Shown here in pieces: positions 14,457 through 25,153 of a stretch of DNA of 64,000 nt (its first letter is position 1; every line of letters starts with the position of its first letter). The stretch lies in the NCBI GenBank assembly GCA_022579005.1, contig MU401454.1, positions 186,001 to 250,000 of the forward strand. Direction: 5' to 3'. The DNA comes from Poronia punctata (Eukaryota; Ascomycota; Sordariomycetes; Xylariales; Xylariaceae). The notes beneath the pieces were generated by a model. The model worked only from the letters and a program-made list of their open reading frames with translations. It had not been told where the DNA came from and made no database searches. The translations under genes were made by a program, and so were the position numbers.

Positions 14457-15250
14457 TGGGATTGACTTTGTAGGCTCAACGATGCAGGTTAAAGTAACCA
14501 TTGAGCCCACATGGGATTACCACACTCCTCAAGCGTAAAGTGCCCAATGTCTATCTAGCAAGCCGTGAGGTGTGTACTTTCCCTATATAAGTTACACAGC
14601 TAATATATCATGTTGAGTCTTTGCTACCCCTATTCCGCATAAGCTGCTGCCAGCTTATACTAGCCAGATCTGTATCTGCAACAAATTCATCTGATACTGC
14701 CCTATCAACCTACGCAGAGTCTAAAACTAGGTATATATTCCTTTCATGAAGCCTTGATTACTCTATAGGCTCTTTTGAAACAGTTTCCCCAACAAGATAT
14801 GGTCAAGTGACAGGTGCGTTTCTCCGTTGGTGATGTTTGGGAGTATCATCGCTAAAAACAATAGGTTCTGCCTTTGCCCACCAGCCGCCCCCGTTTTCAC
14901 AAGCCGCAGTATGACACATCCATATTGTCTATGATGTCGTCGCTTCACGATTTCAAGGAAACAGCGGAGACTTTTGCTCGACGCCCCTTGCCATGTACAT
15001 AGTTTATACCTACCTATCGTAGGTACGCCTTGGTACCTAACAATAGAAAGCGTAAAGAAAAGTTTTCATCGTGACTCAGAGTCTTATTGGCTATATATGT
15101 GCCTAATTCCCTTTTCCCTGTGCAGTGAATATTTTCTTCCTTGTTCACACACCCTTCTCTCCATCTTGGCCCTCATCTTTGTTTCCTTCTTCTATCATTA
15201 CAACCCTTCACGTCAGGCAATCTATGCCTTTTCTCTATTCTCTGTTATTA
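14457..15250. other. Intergenic
   Basis: Nothing recognisable. From about 15100 on, the + strand becomes pyrimidine-rich, leading into the unusual locus that follows. Confidence 0.45.
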
Positions 15251-15439
15251 TGAGATCCTCTGACAACTTATTCTATCACAACTTCACTCTGGATGACAGA
15301 GTCACTATCCTATCCAGCACCTACATCACCGGTTTGTGCTGGGACGACGGCATCAACGACGTCCATCTGCCTTCTTGTCGTCCCTCTGTGTCCATGACAT
15401 ACATGGGGGCTACAGCTCGACAGGCTCTTTCATAATGGA

Positions 15440-16360
15440 AAGTAAGTATACGTCTTGTATCTCAGTTGTTTTTTTACCCCTCTGTGTCCCTCGTTTCTTG
15501 TTTCTATGCGGTGCGCACCTTGTTTACTTCTCCGCTTTAAGTCGACCTATCGTGACCCTTAATGTCGTGCCCCTTGAGTCACACCTTCCCTGCCCACAAA
15601 CGCACACAAACATAATTTTTTCCCTACTGTTGGTCTATAAATTCCTTCCCTTCTCCCCTCCATTCATTTTCTTCCTTTCTCACTTTTCCCTCATACATAT
15701 TTTCCTTTCCACTCTTCCACATCTCTCTCTCTCCCTCATAACAGAGGGTAGATCTTCTCCCTTCTCTTCTTCCCTCTCACCCTCACACAGAGGGTAGAAT
15801 ATCTATACCAGACTCTGCTTCTCTTTCCCTCTTCTCTCTTCGGCTTCTCTCCTCTCACATCAGAGGGTAGAGTTGGCCTCTACAATAACCCGCCATTCAC
15901 CTCCCCACTCCCCACTTCCCTCTCCCCTCTCCTCTCTCCCTCACAACAGAGGGCAGAGCCTCCATCTCTTTCTTACCACCTATCTACTCCCTCTTCAGGA
16001 CGTACCGATTGGGAATGTTGGTGGTTCGGGAACTGTCAATATTTCCTTGCTATTTCTGGCTCTGGCGTCGTTTGTTGTGGATCGATTGTTTTGACACGAG
16101 GAATCATCACGATTCGCTTCCTTTGTTTGTCCGTCTCTTTCTCTCTCTCTTCATTTCATTTCCATCGTTTTTCTTTTTGCGTCGTGGCAATTGAGACTGA
16201 TATGTCCTGAAGCCAAGTCAATACGCAGTCATACAAGACTGTCGTATGCTCCGAGAGAGGGGGAGGTTAAGTTCCTATCCAGCGTGAGTGTTGTTTTCCA
16301 TTTTCCTATATTCTTTCTGTCACCCGCAAGGGTCGTTTCATTGTGTTTCTTTCCATTCTA
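15440..16360 (+). repeat. Polypyrimidine-rich block with repeated small hairpins
   Basis: The + strand is strongly C/T-biased here. Embedded are four short inverted repeats of the form CCCTC-A(Y/C)A(A)CA-GAGGG, usually followed by TAGA: 15733-15748, 15780-15794, 15851-15867 (variant) and 15938-15953. The same unit recurs at 19714-19729 and 19764-19778, again in C/T-rich sequence. Confidence 0.7.
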
Positions 16361-16583
16361 GCAATTTGTCAAAGATTGAGGACACTTTGCTGATCAACAT
16401 CCAATTACTCACAGTGTTTCCTTCTCGCCGTCATCCCTCTGACCCCCTTGCACCGCACCAGCGGCAGAGTCTATCTCGCTGTTGGCGTGCTTCGCCAACG
16501 CTTGTATATTCGCCCTGGCTTGGTCACACCTGGTTGGTCGTTATACCACCACGGGCCAAGGGGGGGATTACTGCCAACCCCAT

Positions 16584-17094
16584 ATAACCGGGGCTGGCTG
16601 GTGGTGTTCGTGATCTTTACGCCGAGCTGCAAGAGATCGGGGGTGGTGGCCGCCTCACAACAGGGGCTGGCCAAACCACCAGAGTGTGGCGGCGGTGTTG
16701 GCGGTGTTGATGATGATGGGTCGGAGACATGCAGCAAGATGTCCAGGTAAGTCAAGACCGAAACCACCATCCCAGGTATGAGACTTATTTTATTTTGGTC
16801 TTGTCTAACTCGTGCTCTTAAGCTTCGCATATCGGAAGAGCTCACGAGCCATTCTTCCTCTTGCTGAGTTCCAGCAAGAGAAGACTCGGGCTGACAACAT
16901 CAATCCAGAGGCTTATAACCGTGGCTGGTGATGTTGAAGGAGTTAAAGAAGATGGCGCTGTTGATGGTCTGTTTCAACTTTCAAGAGACTACTGGTGCAG
17001 GAGACGCGGCGCCGTCTTGCGAGATGTCCAGGTAAGTAAAGTGGAAGTCTATCATCCCAAGTATCAAGTTGTTCTCTAACTGGTGCTCTTCAAG
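16584..17094 (+). repeat. Duplicated exon-intron module
   Basis: Two imperfect copies. Each begins near ATAACCGKGGCTGG (16584; 16915), ends its exon in GATGTCCAG (16738-16746; 17023-17031) and continues into an intron starting GTAAGT with related interior (CATCCCAGGTAT versus CATCCCAAGTAT; TCTAACTSGTGCTCTT before the acceptor). Introns are 76 and 63 nt. Confidence 0.6.
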
Positions 17095-18277
17095 GCTCTC
17101 ACACTGGGGAAATGACCTATCGTCTTTCGTCCAATATGGTATGTTATTTCATCTCCAATTCGTTTGTTGGTTATTCCGAGACTCGGCATCTAATTCGATG
17201 TCGCGTACAGACAACAACGGGGAAAAGACGACGTCAGCAATCCTGTCCAAAGACACCGACATACATACTCTCCCTCTCACAGCCAGAACAAACTCTTATT
17301 GTTCTTCAAGTATAACCAGAAATTGATATTTGCAGCACAAGAGGCTCTTTGATGTGCCGCCCGGTAAATCCCTTTTATTCTGTTCTCCGACCCGGCGAAT
17401 GATGGCTGGGAAGCTTGAAGTCGGAAAGGGAAAGCTTGGTTTTGTTCTGGTATGATGGTCTCTTGTGCTCGGCTCTGGGAATTGTCCTTTCTCAGTGTTG
17501 ATTACTGTTTGGGCCTGTCTGGACTCAGACTGGGAGTATTCTTCCGTCTGGCTTCTCGCCTTCTCAAGGTAAGTCTGAGTTTTTATTTCAGTCATATGAG
17601 CTCCTCTTACACTAACTCACTCATTCTGCTCTTATGTGCTAACTGTCGTCATCTTGCCTTTACAGGTCAACAAGGACGTGGATATTCCAGAAGGCGGAGC
17701 AACAGCCATTGCAAAGGAAGCCGACTGGCCGATGGAGAAGTTCGTATTCATGTGGAGAATAGTTTTCAACAAACTTTGTCTCTCACGAACAATTCTGACA
17801 GCATGGTATTCAACATACTGTTGCTCGACATCAACCATTGTACAACTTCAAGGTGGTTGTGGACCCGGGAAGGGGGAGATACGGCGAGCGACCGTCTGCT
17901 TCTGCTTGAAGCGACGGATTCGTGATGACCCTTGGGGATGGGAGGCTTTGCAAGTCCAGCCTGCTGCAGTAAGTTCTTTCATCCGTTCTCTATTTTTCAT
18001 CCCATCTAACTCAAGTCCCAGGACTTTGGAACGCCGACGGCGGACTTGTCAAATGACTCGCTTCCCGAGAAAAAAAGATGATGAGGCCGATGACTCGCTT
18101 TCTTATCAGAAGGACGAAGAGGCCAATGATTCACTTTTCTTTCTCATACCGAGAATAGGGAAGACGAGGATGACTTGTCACGTTGTCACCAATCTCAGCA
18201 CTGGGGTTGGTTGGGGCTTGGGCCTGTGTGAGGGTCGCACAGTGAGCCAACGTGCTGGATTGGTTCCACATGGCCGG

Positions 18278-18310
<33 letters not shown>
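18278..18310. repeat. (TGCTCC)n hexamer microsatellite
   Basis: About five consecutive TGCTCC units in the unrecognised locus. Read as protein it would give Cys-Ser or Pro-Ala type dipeptide runs depending on the frame. Confidence 0.9.
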
Positions 18311-18353
18311 CATCCGGGATGGTTGGCGATGTGAAGGGGGTTGTCAACGACGG

Positions 18354-18395
18354 CGCAGGTTCGACTAGGTAGCTCACCTATGTCGAAGACCTCGC
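18354..18395. repeat. Inverted-repeat element, copy A
   Basis: Unit GCGCAGGTTCGACTAGGT, a short loop, then ACCTATGTCGAAGACCTCGC. The arms pair over about 11-12 bp with one bulge. Related copies lie at 19436-19481 and 20804-20843. Confidence 0.65.
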
Positions 18396-19435
18396 CCGTC
18401 CGCCCCCGTCGCATTGCCAACAAGCAAAGAAGCCCCTTTCATCTTTTGGGGGTTCTCTAGCGGGACAGGACAATGGATAACCGAGAGAGTAACGTCGACA
18501 AGAGCATAAAGAATCCCAGAAACTGCAGCGCATAACCCTGAGAATTCTCGGCACGCGACTAGTCAGACTGAGATAGACGAACGACTGGGATGGGTGGCGG
18601 ATTGTAGGGGTTGCTTTGCCTCTCTCATTCTTCCAGCTCCCGCTCTTCGACTGCTCGGGGTATCGGAATCGCGGCCATCGCGCTGCTTGCAGTGGCGCCG
18701 GTTACCCAGGCCCACACTTGGGTCGAAGCGTGCGGAGGTTCGATTCGGGGAGCAAACAGTTAACCGGACAGGTTTTGACTGCAACTCTAGGACTGAACAT
18801 TGCAGGAGATAACATTACCTGAAGAACAGAGAGAGAGAAGACCAAAGCCATGACCTTGTAAACCAACGATCGCGCATTAGTTGGCCTGCTCGATTACACG
18901 CAATCCGAGCAGAAGACAGTCACTGTGGCGTGCCGTCAGTGTCTGGCTATCTATCACCCAGGTAGTCATTGCAAGGTTGTGGATCACAGGTCTGCCAGCC
19001 TTTGCCGTGCTGGCAAACCGACACGACACGGTGGACATTTCCCACTTGCAGAAGATTATAATATCCTTTTTTCTGCATCGTCTCAGTCTTCATCTCTGTA
19101 ACCAAATCCGGTTCAGAACTACCGCTTCAGACCCCTCGTGGTGTTGCTGTTCCAGGAAACTGGACAGTGGAGGATGTCGGAGAGGTCGATGGCGGGAAAT
19201 CAGACGGCCATTGTCATCCGACTGTTACTTGCGTACAGTTTTATCACCAAGGAAGATAAGAAGCTGGTCAATGAAAAGATCAATCCCCCGCCGCCATCAG
19301 TAGGAGAGTTCCTCCCATTGTCGCCGTTCTTGCCGAGGTTGTCCGGTAGTTGTCGACCAAAGGCAATCTGCAATCGAACCCCAGACTCAGACAAACCTGG
19401 AGCGACTGCACACTGCCCCGGTGACCCGGCGTCTA

Positions 19436-19481
19436 GCGCAGGTTCGACTAGGTGGGTTTCCTACCTAGTCGAAGACCTCGC
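19436..19481. repeat. Inverted-repeat element, copy B
   Basis: Left arm TTCGACTAGGT (19443-19453) and right arm ACCTAGTCGAA (19463-19473) form a perfect 11-bp stem with a 9-nt loop, extended by GG/CC past a small bulge. Flanks GCGCA and GACCTCGC match copy A. Confidence 0.75.
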
Positions 19482-19713
19482 TATTCGTCGGTCGGTCGGT
19501 AGCTCGGCCGAGGAGGAGTCCGGTTGCGGTTGGGAGTTTATGGTTGATGTCATAGACTGGTAGTCGTCGTTTCTGCCCTGGGCCTGGGGCCTGGGGCCTG
19601 GCGTCTTCAAGGCAACACTTGAAGACGTCCGTCCGCGAACATTGATCCCGAGACATAACTCGCCCAGCTCAACCTACAGCCATGACTGGGCTGTGCTATC
19701 TTGTCGTCCCTCT

Positions 19714-19778
19714 CCCTCACAACAGAGGGTAGAGTTCCCCCTTCCCCTTTCCCCCCTCTCTCTCCCTCACAACAGAGG
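19714..19778 (+). repeat. Two further CCCTC...GAGGG hairpin units
   Basis: Copies at 19714-19729 (CCCTCACAACAGAGGG) and 19764-19778, separated by C/T-rich sequence, repeating the arrangement seen at 15.7-15.95 kb. Confidence 0.7.
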
Positions 19779-20569
19779 CCAGAGAGTCTCGGACGACTTT
19801 GACCGGGGCCCCGCTGCTCATCATCCGCTGCGCCCGCTCAGGGGTCCTACTACTGAGACGACTCCTCATACAGATACAAGAGATATAACTGATGCCTTTT
19901 TACAAAGGATCATGTTCCGCTCCTTGGTCGTCGATCGGCTGAGCGTCACGATAGAGAATTTCGAGGGGAATCCACACCTTGGCTTGGGTTACCAGGTTTT
20001 CTCGGATGAGAATGTCTCGGATAGGAAAGAACATGATTCAAGGCGTCATTTATAGAGAGAGGGAAGGCCTACAGAAAGAGGTGGCTATGGTTGTCGTTCT
20101 GTGAGAAGGGTCTCTTTGTTGCAAACCGCAGGGGACTTCTCCAAAAAGGGAGTCGGCATCAGCAAGTATTCTAGTTGACCGGACCTAAGTTTGAGGGTGC
20201 TCGGAAGTTGATTTGCTACACAACAGCCGCAAATCATCTGCTTCCTTTCTTTCTCGCTACGACCTAGGCGAGATACCTTGATTGTTGCCTACCTAACAGT
20301 CAGCCTTTGGTTACGCTTCCCGTGGCAAGCTTGTCCTGTCGTCTATATGGGGGGATAAGCTGCTCAAATAAGAAAGCCTGCTTGGCTTTCTCATAAGAGT
20401 AAACCCCGTCCACCGTCAGCTTACACAAGGCATTGGTACTCGGTCGGTGGTCATGTTGGCGGCAGACAACGAAACCGTGAGAAGGTCGGGACGCGGCGCC
20501 GAAGTACAGGTATGTGAAACTGTCTTTCTCTTCTCTAGTATTCAACATACTAACACCATCTCTGCTTAG

Positions 20570-21033
20570 TACTTGTGCACGACAAATACCTACCAGCCAC
20601 CGCGTCCCCTGGCCCGGCTCTTGCAGGTGCCAGATCTTCGATATTCGACGCCGTGGTCCGCCGAAACTTCACACCACATGTGGGGGCACGTATCGGTTCC
20701 AATGAAGATGCTTCCGGGTTCAAGTTCCAGTCTTTGCCCTCAGCCCGCTGCCAAAGAAAGTTCAAGCGTATGGATTGTTGCCTCCTTCGCGTGCTCGCTG
20801 CCGGCACAGGTTCGTCTCGATTACACCCATCGAAGATCTCGCCGGGTTTGCTTCGTCATTTGGCAAATAAGGAGCAACCCGTATCTCTACCGAGGGAGGT
20901 CCCCGAGGTGGAGAAGGGTATGGAGCTCCTCAACTTAAATTCCGACCATGAGCACGAAGACGACCAGGAAGAAGAGAAGCTTGGCAACGAGCTCCTCGAA
21001 AAGATTTACGTCGTCGATGTGGTCCTTCACTAG
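20570..21033 (+). CDS. Putative terminal exon of an unknown protein
   Basis: Follows a well-formed intron (20510-20569, GTATGT, ATACTAAC branch, CTTAG). The frame from 20575 is open for 152 codons and ends with an acidic stretch (NSDHEHEDDQEEEK) before a hydrophobic C-terminus. I recognise no family. Another frame (from 20573) is also open for 121 codons, so coding potential is uncertain. The upstream exon would end at 20509 in GAAGTACAG. It includes copy C of the inverted repeat. It could equally be part of a decayed gene. Confidence 0.25.
20804..20843. repeat. Inverted-repeat element, copy C (diverged)
   Basis: GCACAGGTTCGTCTCG, spacer, ATCGAAGATCTCGCC. The flanks match copies A and B but the palindrome is weakened. 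Downstream sequence also resembles that after copy A (GTCATTTGGCAAATAAGG versus GTCGCATTGCCAACAAGC), so the repeated unit is larger than the hairpin. Confidence 0.5.
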
Positions 21034-23564
21034 CCAAAGTTAAGTGATATTGCCAGCAGTCTCTGTCAAAAGACAGAAGACATGCCTTCTATGAACTGTC
21101 TGTATAGTTCATTGCCCCTTTGGTGATCTTGGTGGCCCTGTATTAGAACCAGCAGCAGGTCAAAGAGGAGGGCCGTCACCACGGCCAATGTGGACAGGGG
21201 TTGGAGGACGCTCCAACCTTGCACACTCGTTACCAGTTACTACCTGGAAGACGTGTGGCTGCAACCATGAACAGGCAGCCAAGAAACAACCTGTCCGTCC
21301 TGAGATGGGAATGGGTAGAGCCCCTCTGGTAGCGGGAGTACAAAATGTAACCGTCGTAGCGTACGCTCAGACCTCCTGTCATCCCCCGGTATAACAGCAA
21401 CCCTTTGTTGGCTTCACGGCCAGTCGCATCTTACATAAGCAGACCAGAGCATCCGAGGTACACTGATGTCCAGGCACCCTTTCGGGCCTGGAGGGGCGAA
21501 CTGGGCATCTCACCAAACTACCGTACAACGGCGACTGGAATCCGATGCTGAGGCAGATAGCCCAGCACGCACAACAGCTGCTGGACACGCACCAAGGACA
21601 ATGATCATAGCCGATCTTGTCTTGCCATGAACTGGCGAAAGCTATTATTCGTCTCTCCAAATTTCCGAGCTAGCCCCTGGCCTAGGCGACTGAGGAACAA
21701 ACAACGCTACAGACGCCGCCTGTCAGCGCGATGAAGCCATTTATAGGCAGAGCGCGACGCAGATATGCCATGGCTCTCCCAGTGCTTTGGTAAACTAAAC
21801 CAGACCATACTTAAGATCTTGTTTACCAAGAGAAACATCAAGTGACTGACCGACCAGTCTTGATTATTGATCTTGTCATGGCCTGGCTCTTGCCAGCCAA
21901 TGGAAGGAAAGTGAGGTGAAAACCTGGTTGGTGACCTGTTGGGGAGATTGACCTTTTCGAGACTGACTATCCAACTATCGAAAACACCTTCAGCAAGGTG
22001 ATACGGTTTGAGGGCCAAGATTTCACGTGGGGGGTGGGGCTGGGCCCAGGCAAGGGCCGACGGGGTAGTCTGTAGAGTACGAGGAGAAGCACAGAGTTTG
22101 ACAGCCTGGTATTCAGCGTGAAAGGGAAAGAAAGGTCTGATAGGTATTGGATACCGGATATTGTTGGATATTAGGTTGGGTACTTAATCAGGAGTTGCTC
22201 AAACAGACAAAATTTAAATCATAAAAGACTTTGAACGCCGTGATACGCAGTGGGTGTCTTATAATTTAAGCAAGTCCCGACCTAGCCTACTCGTACCTAC
22301 ACGTACTTTCCTAGTGTAGGACAAACTATCGGAATATGTCTTGTCCTCGGGACCACCCTGTTACACATAGACATCATAATATGGCAGGTTTTTTGTTTTG
22401 GTATGCATAAAGTACATTTTATGGAGGAGGTTATTTACGGGTATCGACGTGTTAGGAGCTAGGAAACGCGTCGGTGTGCCAAGTTTGATAGCATTTGATT
22501 ATCTTACCCAGCCATATATTAACCAAATCCTGTTACCTGTGGAGGGGTCCAATATGATTTTCCAAGCATCTTACACAGTACACGTCAACCTGCGCCTCCT
22601 GCATCCTATTTGCGGCCATGCTGGCGGGTCTTATTACCCATTTTAGCCCAGGTTGAAAAGATACGGAGGTGGAAACCATATATCAAAAAGTGTATGTCCG
22701 TTTCGTTGTACTCGTGAAGTAAGGTAGGTAACCTTTAGAGCTTTGTAGTTCTACAGTGTACACACCTGCGAAAATGAGTCCCGAGATGTTGTCCTTTTTT
22801 GTGTCGTGTCAATCTGTACCGCGCGACAAGCTTATTTGCACCCAAGCCCCAATTCCCGTAACTTTACTGCCAGGTGGCCGGGTTCTGGCCGGGTTCTAGC
22901 CTGGGCCCTTGCTCCTCCTTCAGTCGAAAAATAGACCTCCGCCACCATTAATGATCTCCGTAACTAGGATCATTTATGCCCACTAAACCCCTCTGGTAAT
23001 GGTTGCATGCACCCTTGGTCTAGTGCTCGTGTTCGCTAGGCGCCCCATGGCCAACCAATCGAAACCCGTCAAGGTCCGAAGATCATGCTTTTCTCCCGCC
23101 CGACTCCAAAGCATCAATCAACTTCTCTGGCGTCTGTCTAATATTCCATCATCTTCTCTACTGACCACGTACGGATACTTGATTGCAGTCGACATATTTT
23201 CAAGAGGACAATAATAATTTCACTCGCTAAAGCGCTCCGTCATTCGCTTCGGAGATAATCCTCTATCATTCGCTTCTTACTACTTCCAAACCGTTCGTGA
23301 AGTCGCCTACTTTCGGTCTCTGTATCTCCAGTAAACAGCATCAAACTTTAATCAGGGGCTACATCAATCGACATCCGCATCCGCATCCCGCCCGCCCCCA
23401 TCCGGTCTCTGTACTCGATAATACATTTCTATCCTGTTTGGAACCGCGATAGTCCAGTCATACCTTGCATATCTGTAACAGCACCTGCCTAGGGCCAGTC
23501 GCTACCACCTTTGTTTCGGGGTTCGCCAATCGTTCCCTCCGTATTCGCTTTTATAGACATCAAA
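21034..23564. other. Intergenic, no gene recognised
   Basis: Open frames of 60-100 codons on both strands without domains or consistent splicing. From about 23220 on, the + strand is C/T-rich with short CGCTTC and CCGCATCCGCAT repeats, probably the promoter/leader of the DUF7137-type gene. One TACTCGTA octamer at 22288-22295. Confidence 0.45.
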
Positions 23565-24540
23565 ATGAAGGGGCCGCAGAAACTCCTGACCATTGCCCTC
23601 GCTTTGACCCCTGTAGTCTCGGCTTGGACACCATGGGTTCCTTTAGGGGACTCTCTGGTAGTACGGCAAGACGACACACCGTCAGGTAAATGCTTCCTAA
23701 CCTTGACAGTCTACAATTATTCTAGAATAGCACACTGACATTATCATTATCCGGCTAGATGAACCTACGAAGACTCCCTCGCCAGCAAGTAAACCTGCCG
23801 ACGACGCGCCCGAAGAGACCGGCACCAGTTCCCCAAAGCCCACCCCAACGGGCAGCAAGAACGATGGCAAGGACGGCGACAAGAACAATGGCGACAAGGA
23901 CGGCGACGACAATAATGACGATGAAACGGAGACGACAACCAAAGGGAGCCCCAGTAAAACAAGTAAGGGGGGCAAACCACCGAAGCACACAACGTTTAAC
24001 GCCCTGGACCCGGCAGGCGGCGTGAACATGATATACCCACCCATGACGGCGCCCTTCACTCTATACCGCATCGACGACGACGAGCCCGTGACGTGGAGGT
24101 GGAACTACACATCTCTGCAGGGGAAGCCGACGGCCGTGGACGTGTTGGTGTCGTGCTCGCGCGTGACCAGCACATGGACGTTAACCCAGAACATGACCTT
24201 TGCCCCGACGGCCACGTTCACCTGGAATATCAACGAATACAACAACAAGCAGGTCGGTAGCCAGCTTCCTGTCGAGAAGTACACCCTCCTCATCCATGAT
24301 TCGGACGCCGCCCAGACAGACACACCCGAGCCTGGCTATCTCGCTCCCTATGCCGGCTTCCAGTTTGGTCTGTACACCGCCAGGCCCTATGATCCTCTAA
24401 ATGAGTGGAAATGTGCCACTTGCAACTCCGCTCCCGGAGGACATCTGGACCGACAGGCCCTGAGCTTTGCATTTGGTATGACTATCCTTACGGTGCTCAG
24501 CTTCACATGGTATGTGACGGGGCTCGCGGGGCTGGTCTAG
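23565..24540 (+). CDS. Secreted/membrane-anchored DUF7137-type protein
   Basis: Two exons, 23565-23685 and 23759-24540; 300 aa. The ATG at 23565 is chosen because it opens directly onto a signal peptide (MKGPQKLLTIALALTPVVSA). A Thr/Ser/Pro/Asp-rich linker, repeatedly charged (KNDGKDGDKNNGDKDG), follows, then a globular domain beginning around FNALDPAGGVNMIYPP with WRWNYTSLQGKPTAVDVLVS and a C-terminal hydrophobic segment (SFAFGMTILTVLSFTWYVTG) that can be a membrane anchor. This pattern matches the fungal-specific domain I know as DUF7137; its function is unknown. Two cysteines (CATC) precede the last helix. Expected at the cell surface or in the secretory pathway. Family assignment is from memory of its pattern. 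Confidence 0.85.
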
Positions 24541-25153
24541 GTGTGATGAAACCTCCATCGATCGCAGACATCGACGAAGCATTTTACGAGGGGGCTCGTA
24601 CATTGTACGGTTGGTAGCGTATGTGTGCCCCCGTGATGGCACGGGGTATCTAGGGATTGGAAACGACGAAATCAATTTAATGCATCTTCCCGGGGCTATA
24701 ATACGAGATGTTGTGAACGGGTTATAAACCTTCTTTGGGGAGCTGCTGGGCCTGGATTAATAAGTTACTACATTTGGATAGCAAAGGCGTTTTTACATGT
24801 TGGCATTTATTCTTGTATTTTGGGATTTTTACTAGAAGCATAAAGTTGGCCCGTTCACGGCTTGCTTACACATCCACGAAAATCCGATGGGGAATCAGGC
24901 TGTTAAGGGTAGAAGCGGCGACTGGTTGCAACATAATTGGCGTTGCAGCAGAATTAGCAGGAGCGGTTTATGAGGCTACAGTATAGATAGATCTCAATGA
25001 AGACTAACAAGCCACGCAATGCGCACCTTGAAATATTTACTGCGTTCAGTGTAGTTAATCCGTGAAATCTGTTGTGGGGGTTTACAGTACTTGGAGGGAA
25101 AGTGGGAATGCGTTTACTCAGGAGCCTCTGCATTTCTTGCTTTGTTACCTGGG
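24541..25153. other. Convergent intergenic spacer
   Basis: Between the 3' ends of the DUF7137-type gene (+) and the CDK gene (-). It holds terminator/polyadenylation regions only; no gene is seen. Confidence 0.5.

Larger units (their letters stand above)
15251..21033 (+). other. Unrecognised intron-rich locus, possibly a decayed or fast-evolving gene
   Basis: No domain is recognised, yet the + strand holds several well-formed introns: 16284-16361, 16747-16822, 17032-17094, 17569-17665, 17969-18015 and 20510-20569, most with GTAAGT/GTATGT, CTAAC-like branch and AG acceptor. Open frames run up to these junctions, but I could not chain them into one long protein without stops. Introns at 16747 and 17032 and their flanking exons are related to each other (internal duplication). 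The locus also contains a hexamer repeat, a polypyrimidine block and a three-copy inverted repeat. It could be a multi-exon gene of unknown family, several degenerate paralogues, or a transcribed non-coding locus. Introns on the minus strand are not evident, which argues for + strand transcription. Confidence 0.35.

Noticed and set aside
14974..16194. Several long + strand open frames rich in Ser, Leu, Phe and Pro.
   Set aside because: They arise from the C/T-rich tract, which rarely makes stop codons; composition alone explains them.
18690..18760. GGTTCGATTCGGGG with partial acceptor pairing, possible tRNA or tRNA-derived SINE.
   Set aside because: The A-box and D-arm are missing; related strings at 19370 and 20718 do not make a consistent tRNA.
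20550..20845. Minus-strand CNRDEPVPAAST peptide, loosely like a segment of large fungal chitinases.
   Set aside because: Flanking frames contain stops, no catalytic domain is nearby, and all well-formed introns lie on the + strand.
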